64,000 nucleotides of DNA, from NCBI RefSeq assembly GCF_016065055.1, contig NZ_CP065856.1, positions 3,719,836 through 3,783,835 on the forward strand, given 5' to 3'. This document shows positions 44,033-52,002 of the stretch, piece after piece. Source of the DNA: Halosimplex litoreum (lineage in GTDB: Archaea > Halobacteriota > Halobacteria > Halobacteriales > Haloarculaceae). Every line of letters begins with the position of its first letter. The first letter of the stretch is position 1. A program made the position numbers and the translations under genes. The notes under the pieces are model-generated. The model was given only the letters and a program-made list of their open reading frames with translations, made no database searches and was not told where the DNA came from.

Positions 44033-45037
44033 ATGAGCAACGAGTCCGAGTCCGAGGAGACAGCCCAGGACGCAGCCGACGAGACCGAGGCGGAGACGGA
44101 GTCCGAGGTCGAGGCCGAAGCCGAGGGGCTCCAGCACGGCGACTTCATCGAACTGGACTACACCGCCCGCACCGTCGAGGGCGGCGACCTGGTCGACACG
44201 ACCGACCCCGACGTGGCCGAGGAGGAGGGCGTCGGCGAGGACCAGGAGTTCGCACCGCGAACGATCGTCCTCGGTGAGGGCCACGTCTTCGACGCCGTCG
44301 AGGCGGACATCGTCGGCAGCGAGGTCGGCGACAGCGGCACCGTGACCGTCCCGGCCGCCGACGCGTTCGGCGAGTTCGACGACGAGGAGGTCCGCACCAT
44401 CAGCGCCGACCGCATCCCCGAGGACGACCGCTACCCCGGCGCGCACGTCGACATCGACGGCGAGCACGGTCACATCAACACGATCATCGGCGGCCGCGCC
44501 CGCGTCGACTTCAACCACCCGCTGGCCGGCGAGGACGTCGAGTACGACTGGGAGGTCCTCTCGGAGGTCGAGGACCGCCAGGAGCGCGCTGGCGCGCTGC
44601 TGAACGTCTTCCTCGACATGGATCTCGAGGTCTGGTTCGAGACGGACACCGTCGAGGAAGAGCAGCTCGTCGAGTCCGACGAGGACGGCGAGGCTTCGGA
44701 CGAAGCCTCGGAAGACGACGAGGAGGAGAGCGAGCCCGAGTACGAGACCGTCGAGGTCGAGAAAGAGACGCTGTACATCGAGGCGACGCCCCAGCTGACG
44801 ATGAACCAGCAGTGGATGATGGGCAAACAGCAGATCGCCCAGCAGCTCACGAACCTGCTTGACATCGACCGAATCATCGTCCAGGAGGAGCTGGGCGGCG
44901 GCATGGGTATGATGGGCGGCATGGGCGGCATGATGGGCGGTATGGGCGGCGGCGGTGCCGAACTCGAAGAGGCCCTCGAAGACGAGGACATCGACGCCGA
45001 GGAGATCGTCGACGAACTCGAAGGCGCCGAGGAGTAA
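44033..45037 (+). CDS. FKBP-type peptidyl-prolyl isomerase with GGM-rich tail
   Basis: This 334-aa SlyD/FkpA-like protein has an acidic leader. The FKBP domain (GDFIELDYTARTVEGGDLVDTT, residues 35-56) is interrupted by an insert-in-flap segment (AFGEFDDEEVRTISADRIPED..VDFNHPLAGEDVEYDWEV). A long acidic region and a second small domain (YETVEVEKETLYIEATPQLTMNQQWM) follow. Near residues 287-309 there is a Met/Gly tract (GGMGGMMGGMGG), reminiscent of the GGM tails of chaperonins. An acidic end follows. It probably assists folding of newly made proteins. Archaeal FKBPs usually lack such a tail. Confidence 0.9.
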   Translation: MSNESESEETAQDAADETEAETESEVEAEAEGLQHGDFIELDYTARTVEGGDLVDTTDPDVAEEEGVGEDQEFAPRTIVLGEGHVFDAVEADIVGSEVGDSGTVTVPAADAFGEFDDEEVRTISADRIPEDDRYPGAHVDIDGEHGHINTIIGGRARVDFNHPLAGEDVEYDWEVLSEVEDRQERAGALLNVFLDMDLEVWFETDTVEEEQLVESDEDGEASDEASEDDEEESEPEYETVEVEKETLYIEATPQLTMNQQWMMGKQQIAQQLTNLLDIDRIIVQEELGGGMGMMGGMGGMMGGMGGGGAELEEALEDEDIDAEEIVDELEGAEE

Positions 45038-45041
45038 GCCG

Positions 45042-45053
45042 CTCTTTCTCTCC
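45042..45053 (+). terminator. possible T/C-rich terminator
   Basis: CTCTTTCTCTCC immediately follows the FKBP stop and ends before the convergent gene's stop. Confidence 0.3.
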
Positions 45054-45055
45054 GT

Positions 45056-45460
45056 TCAGCGCAGCCCGCTAGCGCTGCCTCCGGGCTCTCGCCCGTCTAG
45101 CACCGCGTCGCAGCTGTTGACGAACTGGCCGAGTCCCTGGGCCACGTCGCGGTCGAGCGAGACGATGATACCGCCGTGCTCGGACTCCTTGAAGTGGAGG
45201 ACTGCGGCGCGGTCGTGCAGTTCGACGGTCGCCTGTCGTTCCCCCAGCCGGCCGTACTCCTCCGGGGGAACGATCGACTCGTTGGCGCGTGCTCGGTCCG
45301 TGATGGTCGGGAGCGCGTCTTTCAGGTTCTCGGTCGCCACGTCGTCGCGGAGGTACAGCGGCTCCCAGTCGTCGGCGTCGTACCGAACCGCGCCCCGAAA
45401 CGCGTCGCCGGCCCTGTTGTGGATCAGTTGAACGAGCGGCTGATATCGTTCGTCGGGCAT
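45056..45460 (-). CDS. conserved haloarchaeal protein of unknown function
   Basis: The 134-aa soluble protein starts MPDERYQPLVQLIHNRAGDAFRG and continues YDADDWEPLYLRDDV. Later AVLHFKESEHGGIIVSLDRDVAQGLGQFV closes the domain. It resembles a small haloarchaeal family that I cannot name with certainty. The in-frame extension to 45634 is basic and Arg-rich, so I used the ATG at 45460, which is ~27 nt downstream of a TTGAAAC element. No catalytic residues are obvious. Confidence 0.72.
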   Translation of the reverse strand: MPDERYQPLVQLIHNRAGDAFRGAVRYDADDWEPLYLRDDVATENLKDALPTITDRARANESIVPPEEYGRLGERQATVELHDRAAVLHFKESEHGGIIVSLDRDVAQGLGQFVNSCDAVLDGREPGGSASGLR

Positions 45461-45614
45461 AGCCGGCTCGACGTGATAGAGCGGTTTCAATCTACGGGAC
45501 GGTGTCTCGGGTCGACGTGCCCGACGTTTATCTGACCGGCCGCCGATACCCCCGACGACGCCGCTCGACCGCTCGTCCCGAAGAACCGTGCGACCCGCAG
45601 CCTCCCACCAGCAC

Positions 45615-46331
45615 ATGCAACACCGACCGACCACCGACAGGAAGCGCGCGCTCGTGGCGGCGGCCGCCGCGCTCTGTGCGGTCGCGCTCGCGACCGCGGC
45701 GACGGCGCTCGACGGATCGCTCTCGACGGCGGTCCCGTCCGAGGCGGGCGGTTCGACCGCCGGTGGGACGTCGCTGCTGGCGCTTCTGTTCGCGCTCCTC
45801 CGAGCGATCCTCTCCCCGTTCGGGATCTCGCTCGAGGCGGGTGGCGGCGGGCTCGGGGGTGGATCCGTGCTCCCGGTGCTGGTCGGGGCCGTCGCCGCGG
45901 TCTACCGACATCGACTCGCGTTCGTCGCTGCTGTCGTGGTCCCGATGCTCGCGGCGCTCCTGGCTCGGCGGGGCGGCGGTCTCGGTGAGCTGACCCGTCG
46001 CCAGCGAGCGAGCGGGTCGCCGAGCGGGGACGACGGTGGCCGAACGGAAACGGCGTGGCCACGAGGTGACCCCGACGAGGTCGTCGCTCGGGCCTGGGTC
46101 GACCTCGTCGAGCGGGCGGACGTGGCCGAGCCGAGCGCTCGCACGCCCGCGGAAGTCCGCCGAACGGCGGTGAACGCGGGATTGAACCCCGACGCCGTCG
46201 AGACGCTCACGGAGGCGTTCCGCGCGGTCAGGTACGGCGGCGGGTCGCCCACCGAGTCACGCCGAAGCGCCGTTCGGCGGGCCCGTCGCGAACTCGCCGC
46301 CGACGGAGAGAGGGAGGACGAAGCCCGATGA
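45615..46331 (+). CDS. DUF4129 C-terminal domain membrane protein
   Basis: This ~238-aa protein has an N-terminal signal/membrane helix (ALVAAAAALCAVALATAATAL) and two more hydrophobic stretches. A C-terminal DUF4129 domain follows (ARAWVDLVERADVAEPSARTPAEVRRTAVNAGLNPDAVETLTEAFRAVRYGG across residues 158-210). DUF4129 is often fused to or next to transglutaminase-like and DUF58/MoxR systems. The stop overlaps the ATG of the next gene (ATGA). The promoter may be GTTTAT at 45525-45530, implying a longer leader than its neighbours. Confidence 0.82.
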   Translation: MQHRPTTDRKRALVAAAAALCAVALATAATALDGSLSTAVPSEAGGSTAGGTSLLALLFALLRAILSPFGISLEAGGGGLGGGSVLPVLVGAVAAVYRHRLAFVAAVVVPMLAALLARRGGGLGELTRRQRASGSPSGDDGGRTETAWPRGDPDEVVARAWVDLVERADVAEPSARTPAEVRRTAVNAGLNPDAVETLTEAFRAVRYGGGSPTESRRSAVRRARRELAADGEREDEAR

Positions 46332-46927
46332 CGGGGTGGCGGCACCGGGTCCTGCGGGCGGCGACCGCCGTCGGTGCCACCGCGCTCGCGTTCGCGCTCG
46401 CCCTCGACTGGGCGGTGTCCGCGGGGGCCGTTCCGCCCGAGTCGATTCGCCCCGCCTGGGGAGATTCGGCCGTCGTCGCCGGGTTCGCGACGGTGGCGGT
46501 CTGTGCGGTCGCGCTGGTCGTGAACCACCGGTGGCTGCTCGGTCGGTCGTCGACCGCGCCGGCCGAGGCGCCGGAATCGGCGGCGACCGTCCCCCGGTCC
46601 GGCACCGACACCGACGAGATCTTCGGTGGCGTGTTCTCGTCGACCTACCGCACGGACGCGGCGCGCCGGCGGGCGCGCGATCGGCTCCGGAAGGCCGCCG
46701 TTCGGACGGTCGCCCGTCGGCAGTCGGTCCCCCGGGAGCGAGCGGAGCGCCTCGTCGCGAGCGGCCACTGGACCGACGACGACGCGGCCGCCGCGTTCCT
46801 CGGCGACCAGTCCGCCCCCCGCCTCGTCCGTCTGCGGCGGTGGATATCGACCCGACTCGCCTTCCGGTACCAAGCGCGTCGGACCGCTCGCGCCGTCGTC
46901 GCGGCCGACGGGAGCGCCGAGTCGTGA
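46328..46927 (+). CDS. DUF7269-like membrane protein
   Basis: The 199-aa protein has two N-terminal helices (VGATALAFALALDWAVS; VAGFATVAVCAVALVV). A cytoplasmic helical part follows (FSSTYRTDAARRRARDRLRKAAVRTVARR) with RRWISTRLAFRYQARRTARAV near the end. It is conserved next to DUF58 in haloarchaeal operons; the DUF number is from memory. Function is unknown. It overlaps both neighbours by 4 nt, so its dosage is tied to the DUF58 protein. Confidence 0.75.
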   Translation: MTGWRHRVLRAATAVGATALAFALALDWAVSAGAVPPESIRPAWGDSAVVAGFATVAVCAVALVVNHRWLLGRSSTAPAEAPESAATVPRSGTDTDEIFGGVFSSTYRTDAARRRARDRLRKAAVRTVARRQSVPRERAERLVASGHWTDDDAAAAFLGDQSAPRLVRLRRWISTRLAFRYQARRTARAVVAADGSAES

Positions 46928-48309
46928 CCGCCGACGGCGGGGACCACCCCGGCACCGGCAACGGGGGTCCGAGGGCCGAACGGACGGGCCAGTGGCTGAC
47001 GGCCGTGGCGATCACCCTCGCCGTCGGGTCGGTCGGCGTCTACGTCGGCCGTCCGGCCTTGCTCCTCGCGGCCGTCGTCGGCCTCGCTTACACCGCGTAT
47101 CCGCTCGTGACGGCCGACCCGGCGGCCACCCTCGCGCTCACGCGGACGGTGGACGACCCTGCACCCCAACAGGGTGACGCGGTGACCGTCACGGCCACCC
47201 TGACGAACACGGGGTCACGGACGCTGCCGGACGTTCGGTTCGTCGACGGCGTGCCGCCGAAGCTGGCCGTCACGGGCGGGACCCCGCGGCGCGCCGCCGC
47301 GCTCCGACCCGGCGAGTCCGCGACGGTTCGCTACGCGGTCGAGGCTCGGCCCGGAACCCACCGGTTCGAACCGGCGACGGCGACCTGCTACGACCGTAGC
47401 GGCGGCGTTCGCGTCGAGGCCGAACTCGCGGTCGATGCCGGTCCCGGCCGCGGCACCGAGACGAACGGAGCCGACGGGGCGGACGGGGACGACGAGTCGG
47501 GCGACGTCGAAGCCGTGGCGGCGCTGGCGTGTTCGGTCCCGGTCGAGGGGGTGCCGCCGCTCCGACGGACCGCGCGGGCGACGGGACGGACGGTCGTCGA
47601 CGCGAGCGGGTCCGGCGTCGAGTTCGACCGCACCCGGGAGTATCGACCGGGCGACCCAGCCGACCGGATCGACTGGCGGCGGTACGCTCGAACCGGCGCG
47701 CTGACCACCGTCGAGTTCCGCCCGGACCGTCGGCGGTCGGTCGTCGTCTGTCTCGACGCGCGACCGCGGTCGGTCCGCCGGGCCGGTGACGACGACGTCG
47801 ACGCCGTGACCGCCGGCGGTGCCGCGGCGGCCGCCCTGGCGACGACGCTGCTCAACCGCGGAGCCCGAGTGGGCGCCGCCCGCCTCGGCTCTCGGTTCGA
47901 ACTGATCGCTCCCGGCAGTGGCCGTCACCATCGCGAGCGCGTCACCGCGCTGCTGACCGACGCGACCGACACCGTCGACGGACCGGCGGACCCGTCGAGT
48001 TCGGCGGACGGGTTCGCGAGGCAGGTCGACGAATTGCTGGAGCGGACGGGTGAGGACGCCGAGATCGTGGTTGTGACGCCGCTGCTCGACGAGCTGGGTG
48101 TCGACGCGGTGCGGCGCGCCGCCGGACGGGGACGGGGCGTCGCGACGCTCAGTCCGGACGTGACGAACGACGGATCGCTTGGGGGCGAACTCGTCGCCGT
48201 CGAGCGTCGCAACCGCATCGAGGCGTTGCGGGCGACGGGCGTTCCGGTCGGCGACTGGCGACCCGGCGACCCCGTGTGGTGGCCTCGGGGCGACGGAGGT
48301 GTCCAGTGA
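46924..48309 (+). CDS. DUF58 domain protein
   Basis: The 461-aa protein has two membrane helices near the start (WLTAVAITLAVGSVGVYVG; LLLAAVVGLAYTAYPLV). A beta-sandwich follows (VTVTATLTNTGSRTLPDVRFVD), and then the conserved DUF58 motif DRTREYRPGDPADRIDWRRYARTGALTTVEF (residues 236-265). A von Willebrand-A-like C-terminus (VVVCLDARPRSV..) closes the protein. DUF58 proteins accompany MoxR AAA+ ATPases in envelope assembly systems. No moxR lies in this operon, so it may sit elsewhere. GTG overlaps the previous stop. Confidence 0.88.
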   Translation: MTADGGDHPGTGNGGPRAERTGQWLTAVAITLAVGSVGVYVGRPALLLAAVVGLAYTAYPLVTADPAATLALTRTVDDPAPQQGDAVTVTATLTNTGSRTLPDVRFVDGVPPKLAVTGGTPRRAAALRPGESATVRYAVEARPGTHRFEPATATCYDRSGGVRVEAELAVDAGPGRGTETNGADGADGDDESGDVEAVAALACSVPVEGVPPLRRTARATGRTVVDASGSGVEFDRTREYRPGDPADRIDWRRYARTGALTTVEFRPDRRRSVVVCLDARPRSVRRAGDDDVDAVTAGGAAAAALATTLLNRGARVGAARLGSRFELIAPGSGRHHRERVTALLTDATDTVDGPADPSSSADGFARQVDELLERTGEDAEIVVVTPLLDELGVDAVRRAAGRGRGVATLSPDVTNDGSLGGELVAVERRNRIEALRATGVPVGDWRPGDPVWWPRGDGGVQ

Positions 48310-48310
48310 G

Positions 48311-49045
48311 ATGGCCGCCGCTGGGAGGCCCGACAGGAGTCCACCCTTCCCCGGGAGCGCGGTCGCGGTGGTCACAGCGCTGAGCGCGGTGGCGCTGCTC
48401 GCGGCAGACCCGCTGCAGTTCGCCCTCGTGGCCGTCGTCGGGGTCGGGAGCGCCGCGCTCCTGTTCGGTGCGTATCTGCGATTCCGCGGCCGCCGCCTGG
48501 CCGGTTCGATCGCGTTGGTCGTCGGCCTCGGGATCGTCCTCGTCGCGGTCGGACTGGCGGCCGTCTACCCCGCCGGGTGGGTCACGCGGACGGCGCTCGT
48601 CCTCGCGACGGGCGGACCAGCCACACTCGCCCTCGGCCTCGTCCCGTTGCGTCGCTCGTGGACCGGCGGACTGGTCTCCCTCGCCACCGCGCTGCTCGTC
48701 GGTGCCGTCACCGTGCGAGGAGTCCTGGCCGCGACCGATCGGATCTCGCTCCTCGTCGCTCTCGTCGGTGCGTTCGTCGCCTGGGACGCCGCCGACCACG
48801 CGGTCGGACTCGGCGCCGACGTGGGCCGCGGCGCGGCAACCGTGGGGGTGTCTGCGACGCATCTCGTCGGTTCGCTCGCGGTCGGACTGGCCGCCGTCGC
48901 CGTCGCCACCGGTCTGTACGGGGTCGGCCCCTCGTCTGTACCGCTCCTCTCCGTCGTCGCCCTGTTCACCGCGGTCGTCGTCCTGCTCGCGGCCCTGACG
49001 GCGGATCTCCTCCCCACCGGAGACGGCGTGAACTCGAGGCAGTGA
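48311..49045 (+). CDS. multi-pass membrane protein of the DUF58 operon (DUF7519-like)
   Basis: This 244-aa very hydrophobic protein has about seven to eight helices with little soluble sequence. It starts 1 nt after the DUF58 stop. The family naming is from memory and uncertain. It is probably a membrane partner of the DUF58/DUF4129 proteins. No catalytic or transport motifs are evident. Confidence 0.72.
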   Translation: MAAAGRPDRSPPFPGSAVAVVTALSAVALLAADPLQFALVAVVGVGSAALLFGAYLRFRGRRLAGSIALVVGLGIVLVAVGLAAVYPAGWVTRTALVLATGGPATLALGLVPLRRSWTGGLVSLATALLVGAVTVRGVLAATDRISLLVALVGAFVAWDAADHAVGLGADVGRGAATVGVSATHLVGSLAVGLAAVAVATGLYGVGPSSVPLLSVVALFTAVVVLLAALTADLLPTGDGVNSRQ

Positions 49046-49093
49046 TACCGCTCTAGTGACGGACGCCGACGGACAGTGGCGGGACCGGGGCGG

Positions 49094-49723
49094 CTACGCG
49101 ATGTCGCGGCTCGTGTCGATCGACACCTGTTCGACCAGGTCGAGCTTGATGATGTCGGTCGGGGCGCGGCCGCCGCGGAATTTGGGGATCGCGAGACGGT
49201 TCTCCACCTCGTCGGAGGTCGTGGTCGTCTCCAGCTGGAAGATCACGTCGGCGAAGTGTTCTGTGGTGTCGCGCAGCGGGGGGACGCTGCGGCCGTCGAG
49301 GCAGTGGACGATGGCGAGGCTGCCCGTGTTGACGATGTGGTTCTGCAGGTCGTTGAGAAACGATCGGTACCGCGACGGCGGTTCCTGTGCTTCGAGCACG
49401 TCGAGCGGGTCGACGATGAGGTTCGAGGTCTCGGGGAGCGCACTGACGAGTTTGCTGGCGTTGTCCAGCGGCGCCTCGCCCGAGATGTGGCGGACCGTGG
49501 GGTCGCCGGTGCTGGCGGGTGACTGCTCGATGCTGGCGGTGACCGACTGCGCGGTGCGGTCGAGCGAGAGGTACAGCGTGCCGCGGGTCGCGGTCAACTC
49601 GTAGAGGAACAGCTCCGCCTGGCTGGCCGGCTGGGCGCTGAGAGCGACGATGCTCCCCTCCGGGATCCCACCCCCGAGCTTCCGGTCGAGGACATCGATG
49701 CCCGTGTGTAGCCGGTTGACCAT
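49094..49723 (-). CDS. RAD55/KaiC-like protein with degenerate Walker A
   Basis: The 209-aa protein has the RecA/RAD55 N-terminal strand (TGIDVLDRKLGGGIPEGSIVALSAQPASQAELFLYEL, residues 7-42). The GKS/T of a working P-loop is replaced by AQPASQAE, so ATP binding is doubtful. Later motifs are NLIVDPLDVLEAQEP (Walker B-like), LAIVHCLDGR and FQLETTT. Comparable haloarchaeal proteins act as regulators rather than recombinases. The ATG at 49723 follows a TATA box (49752-49760, minus strand). It lies downstream of a MinD-like gene on the same strand. Confidence 0.78.
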   Translation of the reverse strand: MVNRLHTGIDVLDRKLGGGIPEGSIVALSAQPASQAELFLYELTATRGTLYLSLDRTAQSVTASIEQSPASTGDPTVRHISGEAPLDNASKLVSALPETSNLIVDPLDVLEAQEPPSRYRSFLNDLQNHIVNTGSLAIVHCLDGRSVPPLRDTTEHFADVIFQLETTTTSDEVENRLAIPKFRGGRAPTDIIKLDLVEQVSIDTSRDIA

Positions 49724-49751
49724 TCTATTGAAAGGTTCTGATCCCACCAGA

Positions 49752-49760
49752 TTAAATATT
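49752..49760 (-). promoter_or_regulatory. TATA box for RAD55-like gene
   Basis: AATATTTAA (minus strand) is ~33 nt before the ATG at 49723. It overlaps the stop codon of the upstream minD-like gene, so the two genes may have separate promoters. Confidence 0.5.
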
Positions 49761-50402
49761 CCGCCTCACGAGCGCCGTTGCGAGCCGATCGTACGACGCG
49801 CGTCCGACTCGGTCACTCAGCACGTCACCCGCGATCTCCGGGACGGTCGCAACCACCGGTTCGACCGCGCGAGCGAGGGCACGCTCGCGAGCGGCGGCCG
49901 CCGACGGCGGCTCGTCGGTCCGCGTCAGGACGCTCCCGACGACTCGGGCGCCCAGCGTCTCGGCCATCCGTGCGGTCTTGGCCGCGTCGTCGAGGCTCGC
50001 CGGGCGGTCGGTCGAGACGACGAGGGCTGCGTCGGCGTGACGCAGCGGCGCGGCGGCGGAATCCGTCGCGCCCGCGGGACAGTCCAGGATCACTCGCTGA
50101 CGCGCGCGTCCGAGTCGGCGCAGCGCCGTCCGGTCGATCGGCCCCGACGCGCCCCCGGCCGGGAGCACGTCGACGCCCGGGACGGCGGTGCTCCGGTGGG
50201 TCACCGCGGCGATCGAATCGCCGTCGGCGACGGCGTCGACACCGGGTGCGCGGTCCGTATCGGCCATCGTGTGGAGATTGGGCATGTCGCAGTCGGCGTC
50301 GACGACCAGCGGTCGCCCGCCGTCGCGCGCGAGCGCCGCCGCCAGTCCCAGCGCCGTGGTCGTCTTGCCGCAGCCACCCTTCCCCCCTGCGATCGCGAGC
50401 AT
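49752..50402 (-). CDS. MinD/ParA-like P-loop ATPase
   Basis: The 216-aa protein begins MLAIAGGKGGCGKTTTALGLAAAL, a deviant Walker A motif with the signature lysine typical of MinD/ParA. LVVDADCDMPNLHTM is the switch I/A' region, and RVILDCPAGATDSAA is Walker B. The C-terminal amphipathic helix of MinD is not obvious. It could act in positioning, chromosome/plasmid partitioning or regulation. A TATA-like CAAATAC (50425-50431) is 26 nt upstream, which supports the ATG at 50402. The open frame upstream to 50936 runs through the repeat element and is rejected. Confidence 0.85.
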   Translation of the reverse strand: MLAIAGGKGGCGKTTTALGLAAALARDGGRPLVVDADCDMPNLHTMADTDRAPGVDAVADGDSIAAVTHRSTAVPGVDVLPAGGASGPIDRTALRRLGRARQRVILDCPAGATDSAAAPLRHADAALVVSTDRPASLDDAAKTARMAETLGARVVGSVLTRTDEPPSAAAARERALARAVEPVVATVPEIAGDVLSDRVGRASYDRLATALVRRNI

Positions 50403-50482
50403 GGGACGGCGTGGTTGGGCTCTCGTATTTGAACCTTCGTGCGTCCGGGTGGCCTGTTTGAAGATAGGTGGCGGTGCGGTCG

Positions 50483-50720
50483 GCGCGCGCTGTCGCGGGC
50501 TCCGTGGCGCGACGCAGTCGCGCGAGGGATTCGCGACTCGTGTGTCGCGAATCGGCTGGGGAGGCTCGTGGCCGTCTGCGGTGCTGTGCGGGGCGGTAGC
50601 CGTTGGGGTCGCGGCGCTGTGCGGTCCTGGTGGACTGAACGGGCGAGACGCGCGTGGCGGTCGGCAGAGCCGACCGCCCGCTCGCGCTCGTTCGGTCGCC
50701 TGAGCGGGCACTATCCGCGC
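50483..50720 (+). repeat. dispersed non-coding repeat, copy A
   Basis: Shares ordered exact blocks with copy B (61738-61918, opposite strand): GGCGCGCGCTGTCGCG (50482-50497), GTCTGCGGTGCTGTGCGGGG (50574-50593), GGACTGAACGGGCGAG (50632-50647), GTCGCCTGAGCGG (50695-50707) and CTATCCG (50711-50717). The spacing between blocks differs: copy A carries an extra ~20-30 nt before GGACTGAACG and another GC-rich hairpin insertion afterwards. Confidence 0.8.
50656..50678 (+). repeat. perfect hairpin in repeat copy A
   Basis: GGCGGTCGGC / GCCGACCGCC with a 3-nt loop (AGA); 10-bp arms. It is absent from copy B. Confidence 0.8.
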
Positions 50721-50724
50721 GGTG

Positions 50725-50743
50725 CGAGGCGCGTAGCGCCTCG
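50725..50743 (+). repeat. perfect hairpin downstream of repeat copy A
   Basis: CGAGGCGC / GCGCCTCG with loop GTA; 8-bp arms. Confidence 0.75.
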
Positions 50744-51087
50744 AAGCGAACGGCTCCGCCGTGAGCGGGCGGTGCCGAGAGCGCGGATATCCCGCTTGGT
50801 TCGAGAGAGCTCCGCTCTCGCCCGACCCTGAGAATCTCCGATTTTCAGAGACAGCGACCGCGAGAGCGAGGCCGACCGAAGGGAGGCCTCGACAACGCGA
50901 ACGGCGACCGAAGTGAGCCGTGAGCGAGCGCGGCAAGGGCGTTCAACGCTTGTTGTCGTGTGCAGTCGCTCCAACCCGTAGTGAGCGTGTCGAGGGCGCT
51001 GAACGCGTGCCGTGACACCACACCCGACTGCTCCGGTTCGACCCCGTGTCGGGAGATTCAAGACAATCGAGGGCCCGACTCTATTCG

Positions 51088-52002
51088 ATGCGTCACGACC
51101 ACATTATCAGTGCGAAACAACTCTCGCGGGCGGACATCGAGGCGGTGCTCGACCGGGCGGCCGAGGCGGCGGCCGACCCGGAGGCGTTCGCCGACCGCCA
51201 CGAGAACGCCCTGCTCGGGCTCTGTTTCTTCGAGCCGAGCACGCGGACGAAGATGAGCTTCACCGCGGCGGCAAAGCGGCTCGGCGGCGACGTGGTGGAC
51301 ATGGGCCCGGTCGGCTCCTCCAGCGTCAAGAAGGGTGAGAGTCTCGCCGACACGGTCCGGGTGGTCGAGGGCTACGCCGACGCGCTCGTCCTTCGCCACC
51401 CCAGCGAGGGGTCGGCCCAGATGGCCAGCGAGTTCGTCGACGTACCGCTGATCAACGCCGGCGACGGCGCCGGCCAGCACCCCACTCAGACCCTGCTCGA
51501 CCTCTACACGATCCGCGAGTCGGCCGGCTTCGACGACCTGACCATCGGGATCATGGGCGACCTGAAGTACGGTCGGACGGTCCACTCGCTGGCCCACGCG
51601 CTGACGAACTTCGACGCCGACCAGCACTTCGTCAGCCCGGAGAGCCTCAAGCTCCCCCGGAGCGTCCGCTACGACCTCCACGAGGAGGGCGCGTCGATCC
51701 GCGAGCACACGGAACTGGACCCGGTGCTCTCCGAGCTCGACGTGCTGTACGTCACCCGGATCCAGGCCGAGCGGTTCCCCGACGAGAGCGAGTACCGCGC
51801 GATCGCCGGCGAGTACCAGATCGACACCGAGACGCTAGAGGCGGCCCGGGACGACCTGACGGTCATGCATCCGTTGCCCCGCGTCGACGAGATCGCCCAC
51901 GAGATCGACGACACCGACTACGCCCACTACTTTCAGCAGGCCCACAACGGCGTCCCCGTCAGGATGGCGCTGCTGGATCTGGTCCTCGGAGGTGACCGAT
52001 GA
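51088..52002 (+). CDS. pyrB: aspartate carbamoyltransferase catalytic chain
   Basis: The 304-aa enzyme forms N-carbamoylaspartate, the committed step of pyrimidine synthesis. It has carbamoyl-phosphate motif [14 protein letters not shown], the Ser/Lys loop [38 protein letters not shown] and [10 protein letters not shown]. The start ATG gives the expected N-terminus. Its stop overlaps the pyrI ATG (ATGA), so the catalytic and regulatory chains are coupled. The promoter region is the repeat-rich gap upstream. Confidence 0.96.
   Translation: MRHDHIISAKQLSRADIEAVLDRAAEAAADPEAFADRHENALLGLCFFEPSTRTKMSFTAAAKRLGGDVVDMGPVGSSSVKKGESLADTVRVVEGYADALVLRHPSEGSAQMASEFVDVPLINAGDGAGQHPTQTLLDLYTIRESAGFDDLTIGIMGDLKYGRTVHSLAHALTNFDADQHFVSPESLKLPRSVRYDLHEEGASIREHTELDPVLSELDVLYVTRIQAERFPDESEYRAIAGEYQIDTETLEAARDDLTVMHPLPRVDEIAHEIDDTDYAHYFQQAHNGVPVRMALLDLVLGGDR

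Larger units (their letters stand above)
50403..51087. other. 685-nt hairpin-rich intergenic region between minD-like gene and pyrB
   Basis: This long gap holds the dispersed repeat copy A (50483-50720), several perfect hairpins, and GC-rich degenerate sequence up to pyrB. Short open frames cross it on both strands, but none has coding character I can support. Confidence 0.6.

Noticed and set aside
50439-50831. Short open frames through the repeat region before pyrB, including IGWGG..AVLCGAV-like peptides
   Set aside because: The same peptide-like text appears in repeat copy B because the DNA is repeated. Stops and insertions differ between copies, so coding is not supported.
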